Source: Roseburia_C sp051879315 (GTDB lineage Bacteria; Bacillota; Clostridia; Lachnospirales; Lachnospiraceae). Taken from it: a stretch of 64,000 nucleotides of DNA. The number at the start of each line of letters is the position of its first letter. Positions within the stretch are counted from its first letter, which is position 1. Position numbers and translations under genes: made by a program. Shown one piece after another: positions 32,985 through 41,704 of the stretch. The DNA lies in contig JBJELW010000076.1 of the NCBI GenBank assembly GCA_051879315.1, forward strand, positions 1-64,000, written 5' to 3'. The notes below the pieces were generated by a model that saw nothing but the letters and a program-made list of their open reading frames with translations, was not told where the DNA came from and did no database searches.

Positions 32985-34325
32985 ATGGATAGCAATGTGT
33001 ATGAGGTAAAATGCCCGAAAAAAATAAATGAAAATGCTTTTGTTAAGACAGATGTGCCCGGCTCAAAGTCCATTACGAACCGGGCCTTACTTCTGGCAGC
33101 CATGTCCAATGGCACCAGCACACTGAAGGGCTGTCTCACCAGTGAGGATGCAAAACATTTTTTGGAGTGCTTGAAGACACTGGGATTTCCCGTGGAGGAA
33201 GTGCCTGATGGAAAAATGGGAAGTGACATTACCATAACCGGTTTCGGTGGAAAGATACCTAATAAAATGGCGGAGATATATGTGGGAAGTGCGGGAACGG
33301 CAGCCAGATTTCTGGTGGCCATGCTGGCATTTTCTGACGGAGAATATGTGGTGAACTCTTCGGATCAGATGAAGAAGCGCCCCATGCAGCCACTGATCGA
33401 TTCGTTGAAAGCTGCAGGAGCCACCGTGGAGTGTGTGGAGGAACAGGGCAGATTCCCGTTACATATTATTGGAGCAGGAGATCCATCCGGAATTCCGGAC
33501 TGCTTTTCTGTAAATATCGATAAGAGTTCACAGTTTTTGAGTGCGCTGCTCATTGCTGTGGGAACTTTGGGAAAGAAAGCAGAGATTAATGTGGTGGGCT
33601 CCCATGGATTAAGCTATGTGGATCTCACTGCGGAAATGATGAAAAGTTTTGGAATCTCTGTGGAGAAACAGATTGTGAATGGACAGATTCAATATCTGTT
33701 TTCCGGCGAGGGAAGCTATAAGGCTTTGAACTATGATGTGGAACCGGATATGTCGGCTGCGGCATATTTTTATGCGCTGGCGGCAGTGCTGGACGTAACA
33801 GTTGCGGTAAATGGTGTGAAATCTTCTATGCTGCAGGGGGATGTGCAGTTCTTGAAAGTACTTGAGAAAATGGGCTGCAGTCTGCAGGAAGAAAAGGATG
33901 GGACTGTGGCTGTCACCGGTCCGGAAGGAGGAGCACTGAAAGGCGGATTTTCCATTGATATGTCTGCATTTTCAGATCAGGCACTGACGTTGGCTGCCAT
34001 TGCGCCATTTGCGGACAATTCCATCACCATCACCGGAATCGGACATATCCGATTGCAGGAGTGTGACCGGATTGCTGCAATCGTAAAGAATCTCACTACA
34101 CTGGGAATTCGGGTAGAGGAAAAAGAGGACGAGGTTACCATCTATCCGGGAACACCAACGGGTGGAAACATCGAGACCTATGATGACCATAGAGTGGCCA
34201 TGTCCTTTGTGTTGACGGGGCTTCGGACAGAGGGGGTATTTATTCAAAATCCTTCCTGCTGTAAGAAGACATTTGCAGAGTATTTTGATGTGTTGGAAGA
34301 TATTATGGGGAAAATTTCAGAGTAA
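32985..34325 (+). CDS. aroA: 3-phosphoshikimate 1-carboxyvinyltransferase (EPSP synthase)
   Basis: 446 residues. Joins phosphoenolpyruvate to shikimate 3-phosphate in the shikimate pathway. Visible: VPGSKSITNRALLLAAMSNG at the start (substrate-binding Lys/Ser), GSAGTAARFLVAM, KRPMQPLIDSLKAAG, IDKSSQFLSALLIA, DMSAFSDQALTLAAIAPFAD, GIGHIRLQECDRI and YDDHRVAMSFVL. Length and motif order are those of an intact enzyme. It has its own promoter and is not in an aro operon; the other shikimate gene here, aroB, lies 17 kb away. Cytoplasmic. Confidence 0.95.
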   Translation: MDSNVYEVKCPKKINENAFVKTDVPGSKSITNRALLLAAMSNGTSTLKGCLTSEDAKHFLECLKTLGFPVEEVPDGKMGSDITITGFGGKIPNKMAEIYVGSAGTAARFLVAMLAFSDGEYVVNSSDQMKKRPMQPLIDSLKAAGATVECVEEQGRFPLHIIGAGDPSGIPDCFSVNIDKSSQFLSALLIAVGTLGKKAEINVVGSHGLSYVDLTAEMMKSFGISVEKQIVNGQIQYLFSGEGSYKALNYDVEPDMSAAAYFYALAAVLDVTVAVNGVKSSMLQGDVQFLKVLEKMGCSLQEEKDGTVAVTGPEGGALKGGFSIDMSAFSDQALTLAAIAPFADNSITITGIGHIRLQECDRIAAIVKNLTTLGIRVEEKEDEVTIYPGTPTGGNIETYDDHRVAMSFVLTGLRTEGVFIQNPSCCKKTFAEYFDVLEDIMGKISE

Positions 34326-34329
34326 TACA

Positions 34330-34358
34330 TTGCTTTTTTAAACCAAAAATAGTAAAGT
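34330..34358 (+). promoter_or_regulatory. Putative promoter of the first chemoreceptor gene
   Basis: TTGCTT (34330-34335), a 17-base spacer and TAAAGT (34353-34358), giving an approximately 70-base leader before ATG 34435. Confidence 0.45.
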
Positions 34359-34434
34359 ATATATAGGTATATTTCACAAAAAAATACGTAGCTTTAAGAA
34401 AAAATTGGCAATTTGACGATATGGAGGGCAAAGG

Positions 34435-36162
34435 ATGAAGGGAAGCATTGGGCGAAAAGTAATCACTTTAATGGGGATTTTGGGAGCGGTTTTTCTTGTG
34501 GCTATTGTGTTAAACATCATGGCAATGACATCCATTAAGAACAGTAACAATAAGATCAATATTTATCTGGAGATGGGCGATGCGAAAAGCGAAGCCTCCA
34601 CGGCATTCCAGCAGATGCAGTTATATGCCAATATCTGTTATTTTAAGCAGGATTCATCGGATCTTGAAACGATGCAGACGAAACTGGAAAGCTGCATTTC
34701 TCAGGCGGCTACAGATGTGGAAAATATCAATAATCTCAGCGCATATGCAGGTGATGAGGAGGTTGTTACGGCATGTGAAACATGGAGTGCTGCCATGACA
34801 GACTTTTCCGACTATTGCACAGAGTTGTTGGCGGAATCCCGCAACGGAAACAATGAAAAAGTTCAGAGCATGATTGATGGTATGTATACGCATATCACAC
34901 CGGTGCAGGAGGCAGAGGATACATACGATACCCTGGTTTTAGAAAAACAGAAGGAGCTCCAGGAAAGCACCACTTCAAGGATCAGTCAGACAAACACATT
35001 TTGCATTGTGCTTTTAATACTGTTCCTGATAGTGATGGCAGGTACAATTGTCGTTGTGATTATTACTGTTACACAGCCGGCTAAAAGGTCAGGCAAAATG
35101 TTGCAGGAAATTGTATCTAAGATTGAAAATAATGAAGGTGATCTGACAGAACGTATCCCGGTAAAGACCAAGGACGAGATTGGCCAGATGACAGAGGGAG
35201 TCAACAGCTTCCTGGCACAGTTGCAGGGGCTTATGCAAAAGCTGAAAATACAGTCGGAGCAGATGATGTCTTCGGTGGATTCGGTTCGTAAGGAAATAGA
35301 CGAATCCAACGAAAGTGCAGGCAATGTATCTGCCGTGATGGAGGAAATGGCTGCAACTATGGAGGAAATTTCCGCCACACTGGGACAGCTGGCAACGGGA
35401 AGTGATAATGTTCTGGAAGAAGTAAAGCATATGACAGGACAGGTTAATGACGGTGTCACTTTGGTGATGGACATCAAAGATCGTGCCCAGAGTATGCGCA
35501 AGAATACGGTGGAAAGCAAGGAGTCTGCCGGAGAGATTATCGTCAGCATCCGCAAGGAGCTGGAAGCAGCGGTGGAGGAGAGCCGCAGCGTAGAGAAGAT
35601 CAATGAGTTAACAGATGAAATTTTAAATATCACAGGTCAGACGAACCTTTTGGCATTGAATGCCTCCATCGAGGCTGCCAGAGCCGGAGAAGCCGGAAAA
35701 GGATTTGCGGTGGTCGCAGATGAGATTCGAGTTCTGGCAGATAACAGCCGGAATACAGCCAATAATATCCAGACTATCAGTATGCAGGTGACAGGAGCAG
35801 TGGAGAGGTTGGCGCAGAATGCGGAGGGAGTACTGCATTTCATTGATGAGAAGGTTATGAAGGACTATGATGATTTTGTGGGTGTGGTAGAGCAATATAA
35901 GAACGATGCGGAGAGTGTCAATGACATTCTGACGGAATTCGCCAGAAATACCGGAGAAATCAATGATACGATTCAAGACATGAATACAGGCATTAACGAT
36001 ATTGCAATTGCGGTAGATGAAAGTGCAAAAGGCGTTTCCAATGTTGCGGAAAGTGCAGTCAGCCTTGTGGAGTCCATTACCCAGATTCAGCAGGAGACGG
36101 AAAACAACCGTGACATATCTTCTAAGCTGAGCAATGAAGTGAACCGATTTAAAAACGTGTAA
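34435..36162 (+). CDS. Methyl-accepting chemotaxis protein with short extracellular sensor
   Basis: 575 residues behind GGAGGG (34423-34428). First membrane helix at about 10-32, an extracellular helical (4HB-like) sensor of about 150 residues, and a second helix near 182-205. A HAMP domain follows (LQEIVSKIENNEGDLTERIP), then the long signalling coiled coil whose tip reads QTNLLALNASIEAARAGEAG, then KGFAVVADEIRVLADNSR. It would pass a chemical signal to CheA/CheW. The ligand is not deducible. Other chemotaxis genes are not in the window. Confidence 0.93.
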   Translation: MKGSIGRKVITLMGILGAVFLVAIVLNIMAMTSIKNSNNKINIYLEMGDAKSEASTAFQQMQLYANICYFKQDSSDLETMQTKLESCISQAATDVENINNLSAYAGDEEVVTACETWSAAMTDFSDYCTELLAESRNGNNEKVQSMIDGMYTHITPVQEAEDTYDTLVLEKQKELQESTTSRISQTNTFCIVLLILFLIVMAGTIVVVIITVTQPAKRSGKMLQEIVSKIENNEGDLTERIPVKTKDEIGQMTEGVNSFLAQLQGLMQKLKIQSEQMMSSVDSVRKEIDESNESAGNVSAVMEEMAATMEEISATLGQLATGSDNVLEEVKHMTGQVNDGVTLVMDIKDRAQSMRKNTVESKESAGEIIVSIRKELEAAVEESRSVEKINELTDEILNITGQTNLLALNASIEAARAGEAGKGFAVVADEIRVLADNSRNTANNIQTISMQVTGAVERLAQNAEGVLHFIDEKVMKDYDDFVGVVEQYKNDAESVNDILTEFARNTGEINDTIQDMNTGINDIAIAVDESAKGVSNVAESAVSLVESITQIQQETENNRDISSKLSNEVNRFKNV

Positions 36163-36250
36163 CGGAAAGTGATTACAAGAGTCCGGCAAACAAGAACCCA
36201 GAGTTATTTTTTGCTTGACAGATACCATACAAAGTGTTAACTTTAAAATA

Positions 36251-36266
36251 GATTAACCGTTTAAGC
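36251..36266. promoter_or_regulatory. LacI-type operator, site 1
   Basis: GATTAACCGTTTAAGC, centred on CG. It matches 14 of 16 bases of the reverse complement of site 2 at 36322-36337. A TTGACA-like -35 box lies upstream at 36215-36220, so the site falls near the expected transcription start, a typical repressor position. Confidence 0.65.
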
Positions 36267-36273
36267 AATAGAG

Positions 36274-36304
36274 GCAAACCAGATCTCAAAAAGACCTGGT
36301 TTGC
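36274..36304 (+). other. Leader hairpin between the two operators
   Basis: GCAAACCAG (36274-36282) pairs with CTGGTTTGC (36296-36304), extended inward by TCT/AGA after one mismatch. TAAAAAATTATTC follows, so the U-run is poor. It may end transcription from the chemoreceptor gene weakly or structure the leader of the next mRNA. Confidence 0.55.
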
Positions 36305-36321
36305 TAAAAAATTATTCTTCT

Positions 36322-36337
36322 GCTTAAACGATTAAGC
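36322..36337. promoter_or_regulatory. LacI-type operator, site 2
   Basis: GCTTAAACGATTAAGC: GCTTAA and TTAAGC form an inverted repeat around ACGA, the central-CG layout of LacI-family operators. It lies 57 bases before the start codon at 36394. Together with site 1, 71 bases apart centre to centre, it could support DNA looping. Confidence 0.7.
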
Positions 36338-36393
36338 AAACATACAGAAAAACAGTTGGGAGAATCTATTTTTAAAGAAAGGTGTGGAGAAGG

Positions 36394-37566
36394 ATGAAGA
36401 AAAAGAAGGTTATGACAGCGTTGTTTTTGACGGCAGCAATGATGGCGGGAACCATGATGCTTGGGGGCTGTGGGAACAACGCCGAAGAGAGCGTAGCAGA
36501 CACGGAGCAGACCGCAGGAGAACTGGATTCAGGGGAATCTGCAGCAGTACATACGGTGACATTTTATGACTCGGATGGAACCACAGTGCTTGCCACTGAG
36601 GAAGTGGCAGATGGGGAATGTGTGGAGGAGTTTACGCCGGAAAAGGACGGATATATCTTTGTGGGCTGGTTTGCCACCCCTCAGATGAGCCATCGGTTTG
36701 ATTACACATTGGGGATTACGGATGACACTTCTGTATTTGCGGGATTTGTATCCTATGTGGAGGACGACAGAGAGTTTGCCATTGTCGGAAGCGGAACCAG
36801 CCCGGTTTTGGTGGAATCTAACTGGGGCAAGGTCATTGGGGAAGCTCAGATGATGACCAAGGAAGACTGCGAGAATGCCAATATTTATACCATTACTGTG
36901 GACTTGAATGCCGGTGACGAATTCCAGTTTGCCATCAATACAGAATGGAATCACCAGAGGGGATATGGATATCTGGAAACTATTTCACAGGATGGTGTGG
37001 AGTATTTCAAAAATTCCGGTGGTTTGGGTGAGACCAGCACCAAGCGCTCTAACATTAAGTGCGCCATATCCGGCAATTATACCTTTACGCTGACCACATA
37101 TCCGGGAGAGGATGTGTACGAGACGGATAACGCAAATTACAAAGAGGATAACAAAGAGGCCTTCAACATAAATCCGTATGATACCATCACCTGGACATAC
37201 AATGGGGAAGGTCAGTCTGCGAATGCGGATGTTCAGACCGATTATTATATCAAAGGTGCAACCATCACAGGATGGGAAGATGTCTATTCGGATGAAACCA
37301 GATTTACGGAAGTGGATGGAATTTACACGTTAACAATAGATCTGACAGAGGGAGATGAATTCCTCTTTACCACCATGGTAACTGTGGATGGTACGGAGAG
37401 CGTGGGAACCGAGTATGTCCGCTATTCGAATATTGCATCAGACGATACAGAAAGTCTTGCTGTGATAACAGAGGGAAGCGATTACAATATGGTTGCGGCA
37501 AAGGCAGGAACCTATACCTTTACCTATGACCCGTCTACACAGGTGCTCACTGCTTCCTGTAAGTAA
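36394..37566 (+). CDS. Lipoprotein with InlB-type repeat and starch-binding-like domains
   Basis: 390 residues from ATG 36394 (GGAG upstream; a GTG at 36382 is less likely). Lipobox MLGGC at about residue 25. Residues of about 50-120 form an InlB/Listeria-Bacteroides type repeat (VTFYDSDGTTVLATEEV ... YIFVGWFATP). Two copies follow of a roughly 120-residue unit with YTITVDLNAGDEFQFAI and YTLTIDLTEGDEFLFTT, each ending in a GNYTFTLTTYPG or GTYTFTYDPS strand, similar to starch-binding modules. It is preceded by the two LacI-type operators and sits beside the maltodextrin genes, so it probably captures alpha-glucan at the cell surface. The binding specificity is inference. Confidence 0.78.
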   Translation: MKKKKVMTALFLTAAMMAGTMMLGGCGNNAEESVADTEQTAGELDSGESAAVHTVTFYDSDGTTVLATEEVADGECVEEFTPEKDGYIFVGWFATPQMSHRFDYTLGITDDTSVFAGFVSYVEDDREFAIVGSGTSPVLVESNWGKVIGEAQMMTKEDCENANIYTITVDLNAGDEFQFAINTEWNHQRGYGYLETISQDGVEYFKNSGGLGETSTKRSNIKCAISGNYTFTLTTYPGEDVYETDNANYKEDNKEAFNINPYDTITWTYNGEGQSANADVQTDYYIKGATITGWEDVYSDETRFTEVDGIYTLTIDLTEGDEFLFTTMVTVDGTESVGTEYVRYSNIASDDTESLAVITEGSDYNMVAAKAGTYTFTYDPSTQVLTASCK

Positions 37567-37595
37567 AAACAGAATTTTTCAGTAGAATGTGAAAA

Positions 37596-38408
37596 TTAAA
37601 CAAATATTTTATGCGGCACATCCGGGGTGCGGTCCAGCGCATATTCCATGCATTGGAACAGTTTCTCTGCTTTTTCAGCAGTAAAGGAAGGTGCGTAAAA
37701 AATCAGGTCTTCTGATTCCATGCGGGGGGTGAGAAGCTCGTGGAGTGAATAATCCATTAACAGCACGTTCCGGTTACGGAACCCCTCCAATTCGGAAGCA
37801 TCAGATAGATAGGTGACAGAAGGAAATACATCCTCCAGCAGCTGCCGCTTTTCCAAATTCGGAGTATCCAGCAAAAGTGCGGTATAGTCCGGACCACGGA
37901 AATAGGCGGCTGCCTCTTCTGCGACCTTTTCGTAATCGGTATTGATCTGGAAAAAGAGCTGATGGTCCGGAACCATACAGTCTAAAGCAAGCAGAGGGAC
38001 AAAGTTGGAATCGCCAATCTGCATAAAATATTCGGAAGAAATATCATAGCCGATGATGGCATCGGCGTGGTCGAATTTTTCCTGAAAAGCACTGCTTAAG
38101 TAAATGAGGGCATAATTTTTTTCGTGAAAAAAGGAAGACAGAACATCAATAAAATGCATTTGTTCTGCATTTTTTAAAACAGACAGGTCAGGCGATAAGT
38201 AAAGAGCCACAGTACGTTTCCGACTGGTGGCAAGTGCCTGGGCAGACTGGTTTGGGGTATAGCCTAATAAATTTATAATCTGAAAAACTTTTTTGCGGGT
38301 CGCTTCGCTGATGCGCATATCCGTCCGGTTGTTAACCACGTATGATACAGTGGCAACGGAAACACCAGCTTCCCGGGCTACATCTTTAATGGTTATATTT
38401 TTTTTCAC
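37596..38408 (-). CDS. LacI-family regulator of the maltodextrin cluster
   Basis: 270 residues; starts at GTG 38408 behind AGGGGG. N-terminal HTH: ITIKDVAREAGVSVATVSYV, NNRTDMRISEATRKKV, then hinge LGYTPNQSAQALAT. The sugar-sensing part is short (about 205 residues against about 270 usual) and hard to align, but still has alternating strand/helix character (RKRTVALYLSPDLS, DHADAIIGYDI, YTALLLD). It lies between the surface lipoprotein and the GH13 gene, in opposite direction. The inverted repeats at 36251 and 36322 are its probable binding sites. Confidence 0.85.
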   Translation of the reverse strand: MKKNITIKDVAREAGVSVATVSYVVNNRTDMRISEATRKKVFQIINLLGYTPNQSAQALATSRKRTVALYLSPDLSVLKNAEQMHFIDVLSSFFHEKNYALIYLSSAFQEKFDHADAIIGYDISSEYFMQIGDSNFVPLLALDCMVPDHQLFFQINTDYEKVAEEAAAYFRGPDYTALLLDTPNLEKRQLLEDVFPSVTYLSDASELEGFRNRNVLLMDYSLHELLTPRMESEDLIFYAPSFTAEKAEKLFQCMEYALDRTPDVPHKIFV

Positions 38409-38420
38409 GGCTGATCCCCC

Positions 38421-38449
38421 TTGGTGATGTTCTACTCACAATTTATAAA
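38421..38449 (+). promoter_or_regulatory. Putative promoter of the GH13-transporter operon
   Basis: TTGGTG (38421-38426), a 17-base spacer and TATAAA (38444-38449). It shares its -10 region with the divergent promoter, so the two may compete. The -35 box is weak. Confidence 0.4.
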
Positions 38450-38470
38450 GAATTTCAAAGGATTTGTCAA
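38442..38470 (-). promoter_or_regulatory. Promoter of the LacI-family regulator
   Basis: On the minus strand: consensus TTGACA (38465-38470), a 17-base spacer and TATAAA (38442-38447), about 34 bases before the GTG start. The -35 box is close to the ribosome site of the divergent GH13 gene. Confidence 0.65.
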
Positions 38471-38485
38471 TAAGGAGAAAACAAA

Positions 38486-40213
38486 ATGAATGAATGTGCA
38501 ATGCTGCATATCCCGGATTCCAGATACTGTTTCCCAACAGGGGACAAAGAACTGGTGATCAGACTCCGGGTTGCAAGGGAAGACAGAAACGCAGAGATTA
38601 ATCTGCTTTATGAGTGTAAATATAATTTTCAGAGTAAACAGAAGCGTATCCCCATGGAGATCAGGTATACCGACCGGCTGTACGATTATTATGAAATATG
38701 TCTGCAGTTGGAAGATGTGAGACTGGCATATATTTTTGAGGTAGAGGAAGAGGGAAAAATATACTATTACAGTGAAGATGGCCTAAGTGAGACGTATAAT
38801 TTTGAGGAAGCGTTTTATAACTTTTTTCAGTTGCCATATATCAATGCAAATGACTGGATGCCGGTGGTGGATTGGATGAAGGACGCGGTATTTTACCAGA
38901 TTTTTGTGGAGCGTTTTGCCATCGGGGACCATGAAAAAGATATGTCCTATGTGAATATGAACTGGGAGGACCGGCCCACACCGAAAAGCTTTGCCGGTGG
39001 TGATCTGAAGGGCATTATAGAAAAAATAGAATATCTGAAGGAATTGGGGATAACTGCAATTTATCTGACCCCCATATTCTACTCACAGTCCAATCATAAA
39101 TATGATACCATTGACTATATGCAGATCGATCCCCGATTTGGAACAAAAGAGGATTTCCGTTGTCTGGTGGAGAAGGCTCATGCCAATGGCATTCGGATCG
39201 TGCTGGATGCGGTGTTTAATCACTGCAGCATGGAACTGGCTCAGTTTCAGGACGTGATGGAAAAAGGAAGGGTATCCGATTATTATTCCTGGTTTATCAT
39301 AGACGGAGATTTTCCTGATCCGGAAAGAATGAACTATGAGTGTTTTGCGGCATGCAACTATATGCCAAAGTTAAATACGGCAGAAGAAGGGGTACAGGAA
39401 TTTCTCTTAGAAATTGCGAAATACTGGATCCGGGAGTTTGACATTGACGGTTGGAGGCTGGATGTATCAGATGAGGTTTCCCATGCATTCTGGCGGCGGT
39501 TCCGGAATGAGATTAAAGCAGAAAAGCAGGATGCGGTTATCATCGGGGAAAACTGGCATGATGCCTATCCGTATCTGCGAGGGGATCAGTATGATAGCAT
39601 TATGAATTATGCTTTTACGAAAGCCTGCTTGGACTATTTTGCAAAAGGAACTTTTCAGGCGGAGCAGATGGCGGAGAAGCTGAACGGAAATCTCATGCGG
39701 AATCAGACTCAGGTAAACCGCATGATGCTGAATCTGCTGGATTCCCACGATACCCACCGGTTCTTTACCGAGGTGGGAACGGATAAGGATAAACTTCAGG
39801 CAGCCATTGCGCTGGAGATGGTATTTATGGGGGCGCCCTGTTTGTATTATGGAACAGAAATCTGTATGGAAGGCGGGTATGACCCGGATTCCCGCAGATG
39901 CTTCGACTGGGAGGAAAGCCATTGGGATATGGAAGTCCGGAATCGGATACAGGAACTGATCAAGGTACATAAGCGCAAGGAAATCCGGGACGGCGGTATC
40001 CGTGTTTATGATGAGCAGGAAATGCTTTTAGTGGAGCGGAAACTGGCAGGGGATGCAATCACTCTGTATGTCAACATGACGGACCGGGACAAGGAAGTGG
40101 CAGTTGCAAAAGACGCAGTGCTATGTGAAAACAAAGTAGAGGTTTCGGAAAATGGAGTGAAAATTGGACCAAAGGGATTTATGATTGCACAGAGAAAGGA
40201 GATTGAATCATGA
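38486..40213 (+). CDS. GH13 alpha-glucosidase / neopullulanase-like enzyme
   Basis: 575 residues. An N-terminal CBM34-like beta domain (about 1-120) is followed by the GH13 barrel. The four conserved regions are present: DAVFNHCS, GWRLDVSDEV with nucleophile Asp326, IIGENWHD with acid/base Glu355 and LLDSHDTHRF with Asp422. This is the layout of cyclomaltodextrinase/neopullulanase enzymes (GH13_20). No signal peptide, so it is cytoplasmic and should degrade imported maltodextrins to glucose and maltose. It is the first gene of an operon with the binding protein and two permeases, and overlaps the binding-protein start by four bases. Behind AAGGAG. Confidence 0.9.
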   Translation: MNECAMLHIPDSRYCFPTGDKELVIRLRVAREDRNAEINLLYECKYNFQSKQKRIPMEIRYTDRLYDYYEICLQLEDVRLAYIFEVEEEGKIYYYSEDGLSETYNFEEAFYNFFQLPYINANDWMPVVDWMKDAVFYQIFVERFAIGDHEKDMSYVNMNWEDRPTPKSFAGGDLKGIIEKIEYLKELGITAIYLTPIFYSQSNHKYDTIDYMQIDPRFGTKEDFRCLVEKAHANGIRIVLDAVFNHCSMELAQFQDVMEKGRVSDYYSWFIIDGDFPDPERMNYECFAACNYMPKLNTAEEGVQEFLLEIAKYWIREFDIDGWRLDVSDEVSHAFWRRFRNEIKAEKQDAVIIGENWHDAYPYLRGDQYDSIMNYAFTKACLDYFAKGTFQAEQMAEKLNGNLMRNQTQVNRMMLNLLDSHDTHRFFTEVGTDKDKLQAAIALEMVFMGAPCLYYGTEICMEGGYDPDSRRCFDWEESHWDMEVRNRIQELIKVHKRKEIRDGGIRVYDEQEMLLVERKLAGDAITLYVNMTDRDKEVAVAKDAVLCENKVEVSENGVKIGPKGFMIAQRKEIES

Positions 40214-41691
40214 AAAAACGAATCTCAATTTTAATGGCAATATGTATGGTGGCAGCAATGTTTACCGGATGCGGGAATGGGACGGAAGCTACGGGCTCAT
40301 CGGGCAGCCAGGCTGCAGAAAGCACCGCTTCCGGGGGAACCGGAAGCAGCGTATTCACAGGAGAGCTGGAACATAATGTGACCATCCGGGTGTTGGAAAA
40401 TGATACAGCTATATCCAAAGGATACTTTGACGAGCTGCTGACTGCATTCAATGAGGCTTATGCGGATTATGGGATTGTTGCGGTGGATGCCAATATGGAT
40501 CAGTATCTGGACCTGGCGAACGATGGCCCTTACGGTTACGGTCCGGATGTGTTATATCAGGCAAATGATATTATCATGCAGTATGTGGATGGAAAACATA
40601 TCTATCCGCTGCCGGTGGAACAGTTAGAATGCTATGATCAGATACCGGAGACGGCATGGGCAGCCTATCGTACTACGGTAGACGGGAAGGACTATTACTG
40701 TGGGGTACCGGTAAATGTGCAGGCCCCCATGCTTTATTACCGCACGGACTTACTGCCGGAAAACTGGGAAACAGAATGGGACGACGATTCAAATGGTGTT
40801 CCGGACATGGTGGAGAACTGGAATGATATGTACGCTTTTTCCGTGGAGCGTCATGCAGAGGATCCATCCAAATATGGTTATATGAAATCTCTGTTTGATA
40901 CATATTTTTCTTCCGGATTTTTATTTACCTATGGCGGATATGTATTTGGAGATAACAATACCAATACAGAGGATATCGGGTTTTCTGCAGGGGAAGCGGA
41001 GAAGGGCGCATGGGTGCTCTCCCAGCTGGCAACTACCATGAATGAGGAGTGCATTGATGACACCATCACCACCAATGCCTACAGTAAACTCGCAGATGGA
41101 ACCTATTTTGCCACGATCACCACGCCGGATATGTATACGACATTTTTTGATGAACTGGTGATGGAATATGAAAGGGAAGGAATGACTGCGGCAGATGCAA
41201 AGGCAGCTGCGGAGGAGAATCTGGTCATGACGACTCTGCCTATGCTTCCGGAAAGCGGAGACCTGACTGAGGAAAATCCCACACTGGTGGATTCTAAGTC
41301 CATGGGAGGCATCAATGGTTACGCGGTCAGTGCCTATACAAAGGCGCCCAATGCATGTCTGGCCTTTGTGGATTTTGCCACCAGTTATGAGATGATGGTT
41401 AAAAGAAGTGAGATGCTGGGAATTGCGCCGGCAAGAGATGATGCTGCACAAACTGTCGGTGGAACTTCAGAGATGTTATATCAGAATCTGGAGAGCGGAA
41501 ATATCGTTCTGATGCCTTCTGTCAAGGAGGTGGCTCAGATCTGGATTCCTGCACAGACCTTTTTCGCGGACCTGGCAAAAGATGCATTTCGCAGCGATTC
41601 CGAGAAAAAGTATACGGACCTGGCATCCATGAAGGAAGGATTAGAGCAGGTGGACGCGCAGATTTATGATGCAATCTTTACGTTAAAATAG
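40210..41691 (+). CDS. Maltodextrin ABC transporter, substrate-binding lipoprotein
   Basis: 493 residues; ATG overlaps the stop of the GH13 gene. Lipobox FTGC (Cys near residue 21), then a Ser/Gly/Ala linker and an extracellular solute-binding family 1 fold: VTIRVLENDTAI, GPDVLYQANDII, YYCGVPVNVQAPMLYYRTDL and GGINGYAVSAYTKAPNACLAFVDF. It delivers sugar to the two permeases encoded directly after. Maltodextrin specificity is inferred from the GH13 enzyme and the permease pair rather than from residues. Confidence 0.87.
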   Translation: MKKRISILMAICMVAAMFTGCGNGTEATGSSGSQAAESTASGGTGSSVFTGELEHNVTIRVLENDTAISKGYFDELLTAFNEAYADYGIVAVDANMDQYLDLANDGPYGYGPDVLYQANDIIMQYVDGKHIYPLPVEQLECYDQIPETAWAAYRTTVDGKDYYCGVPVNVQAPMLYYRTDLLPENWETEWDDDSNGVPDMVENWNDMYAFSVERHAEDPSKYGYMKSLFDTYFSSGFLFTYGGYVFGDNNTNTEDIGFSAGEAEKGAWVLSQLATTMNEECIDDTITTNAYSKLADGTYFATITTPDMYTTFFDELVMEYEREGMTAADAKAAAEENLVMTTLPMLPESGDLTEENPTLVDSKSMGGINGYAVSAYTKAPNACLAFVDFATSYEMMVKRSEMLGIAPARDDAAQTVGGTSEMLYQNLESGNIVLMPSVKEVAQIWIPAQTFFADLAKDAFRSDSEKKYTDLASMKEGLEQVDAQIYDAIFTLK

Positions 41692-41704
41692 GGAGTGTGC
41701 ATAG

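Noticed and set aside
34395..34422. Sigma-28-like promoter TAAG-N16-GACGATAT before the first chemoreceptor
   Set aside because: The spacer is off by one and the -10 match ends only 12 bases before the start codon, leaving no room for a leader with the GGAGGG site.
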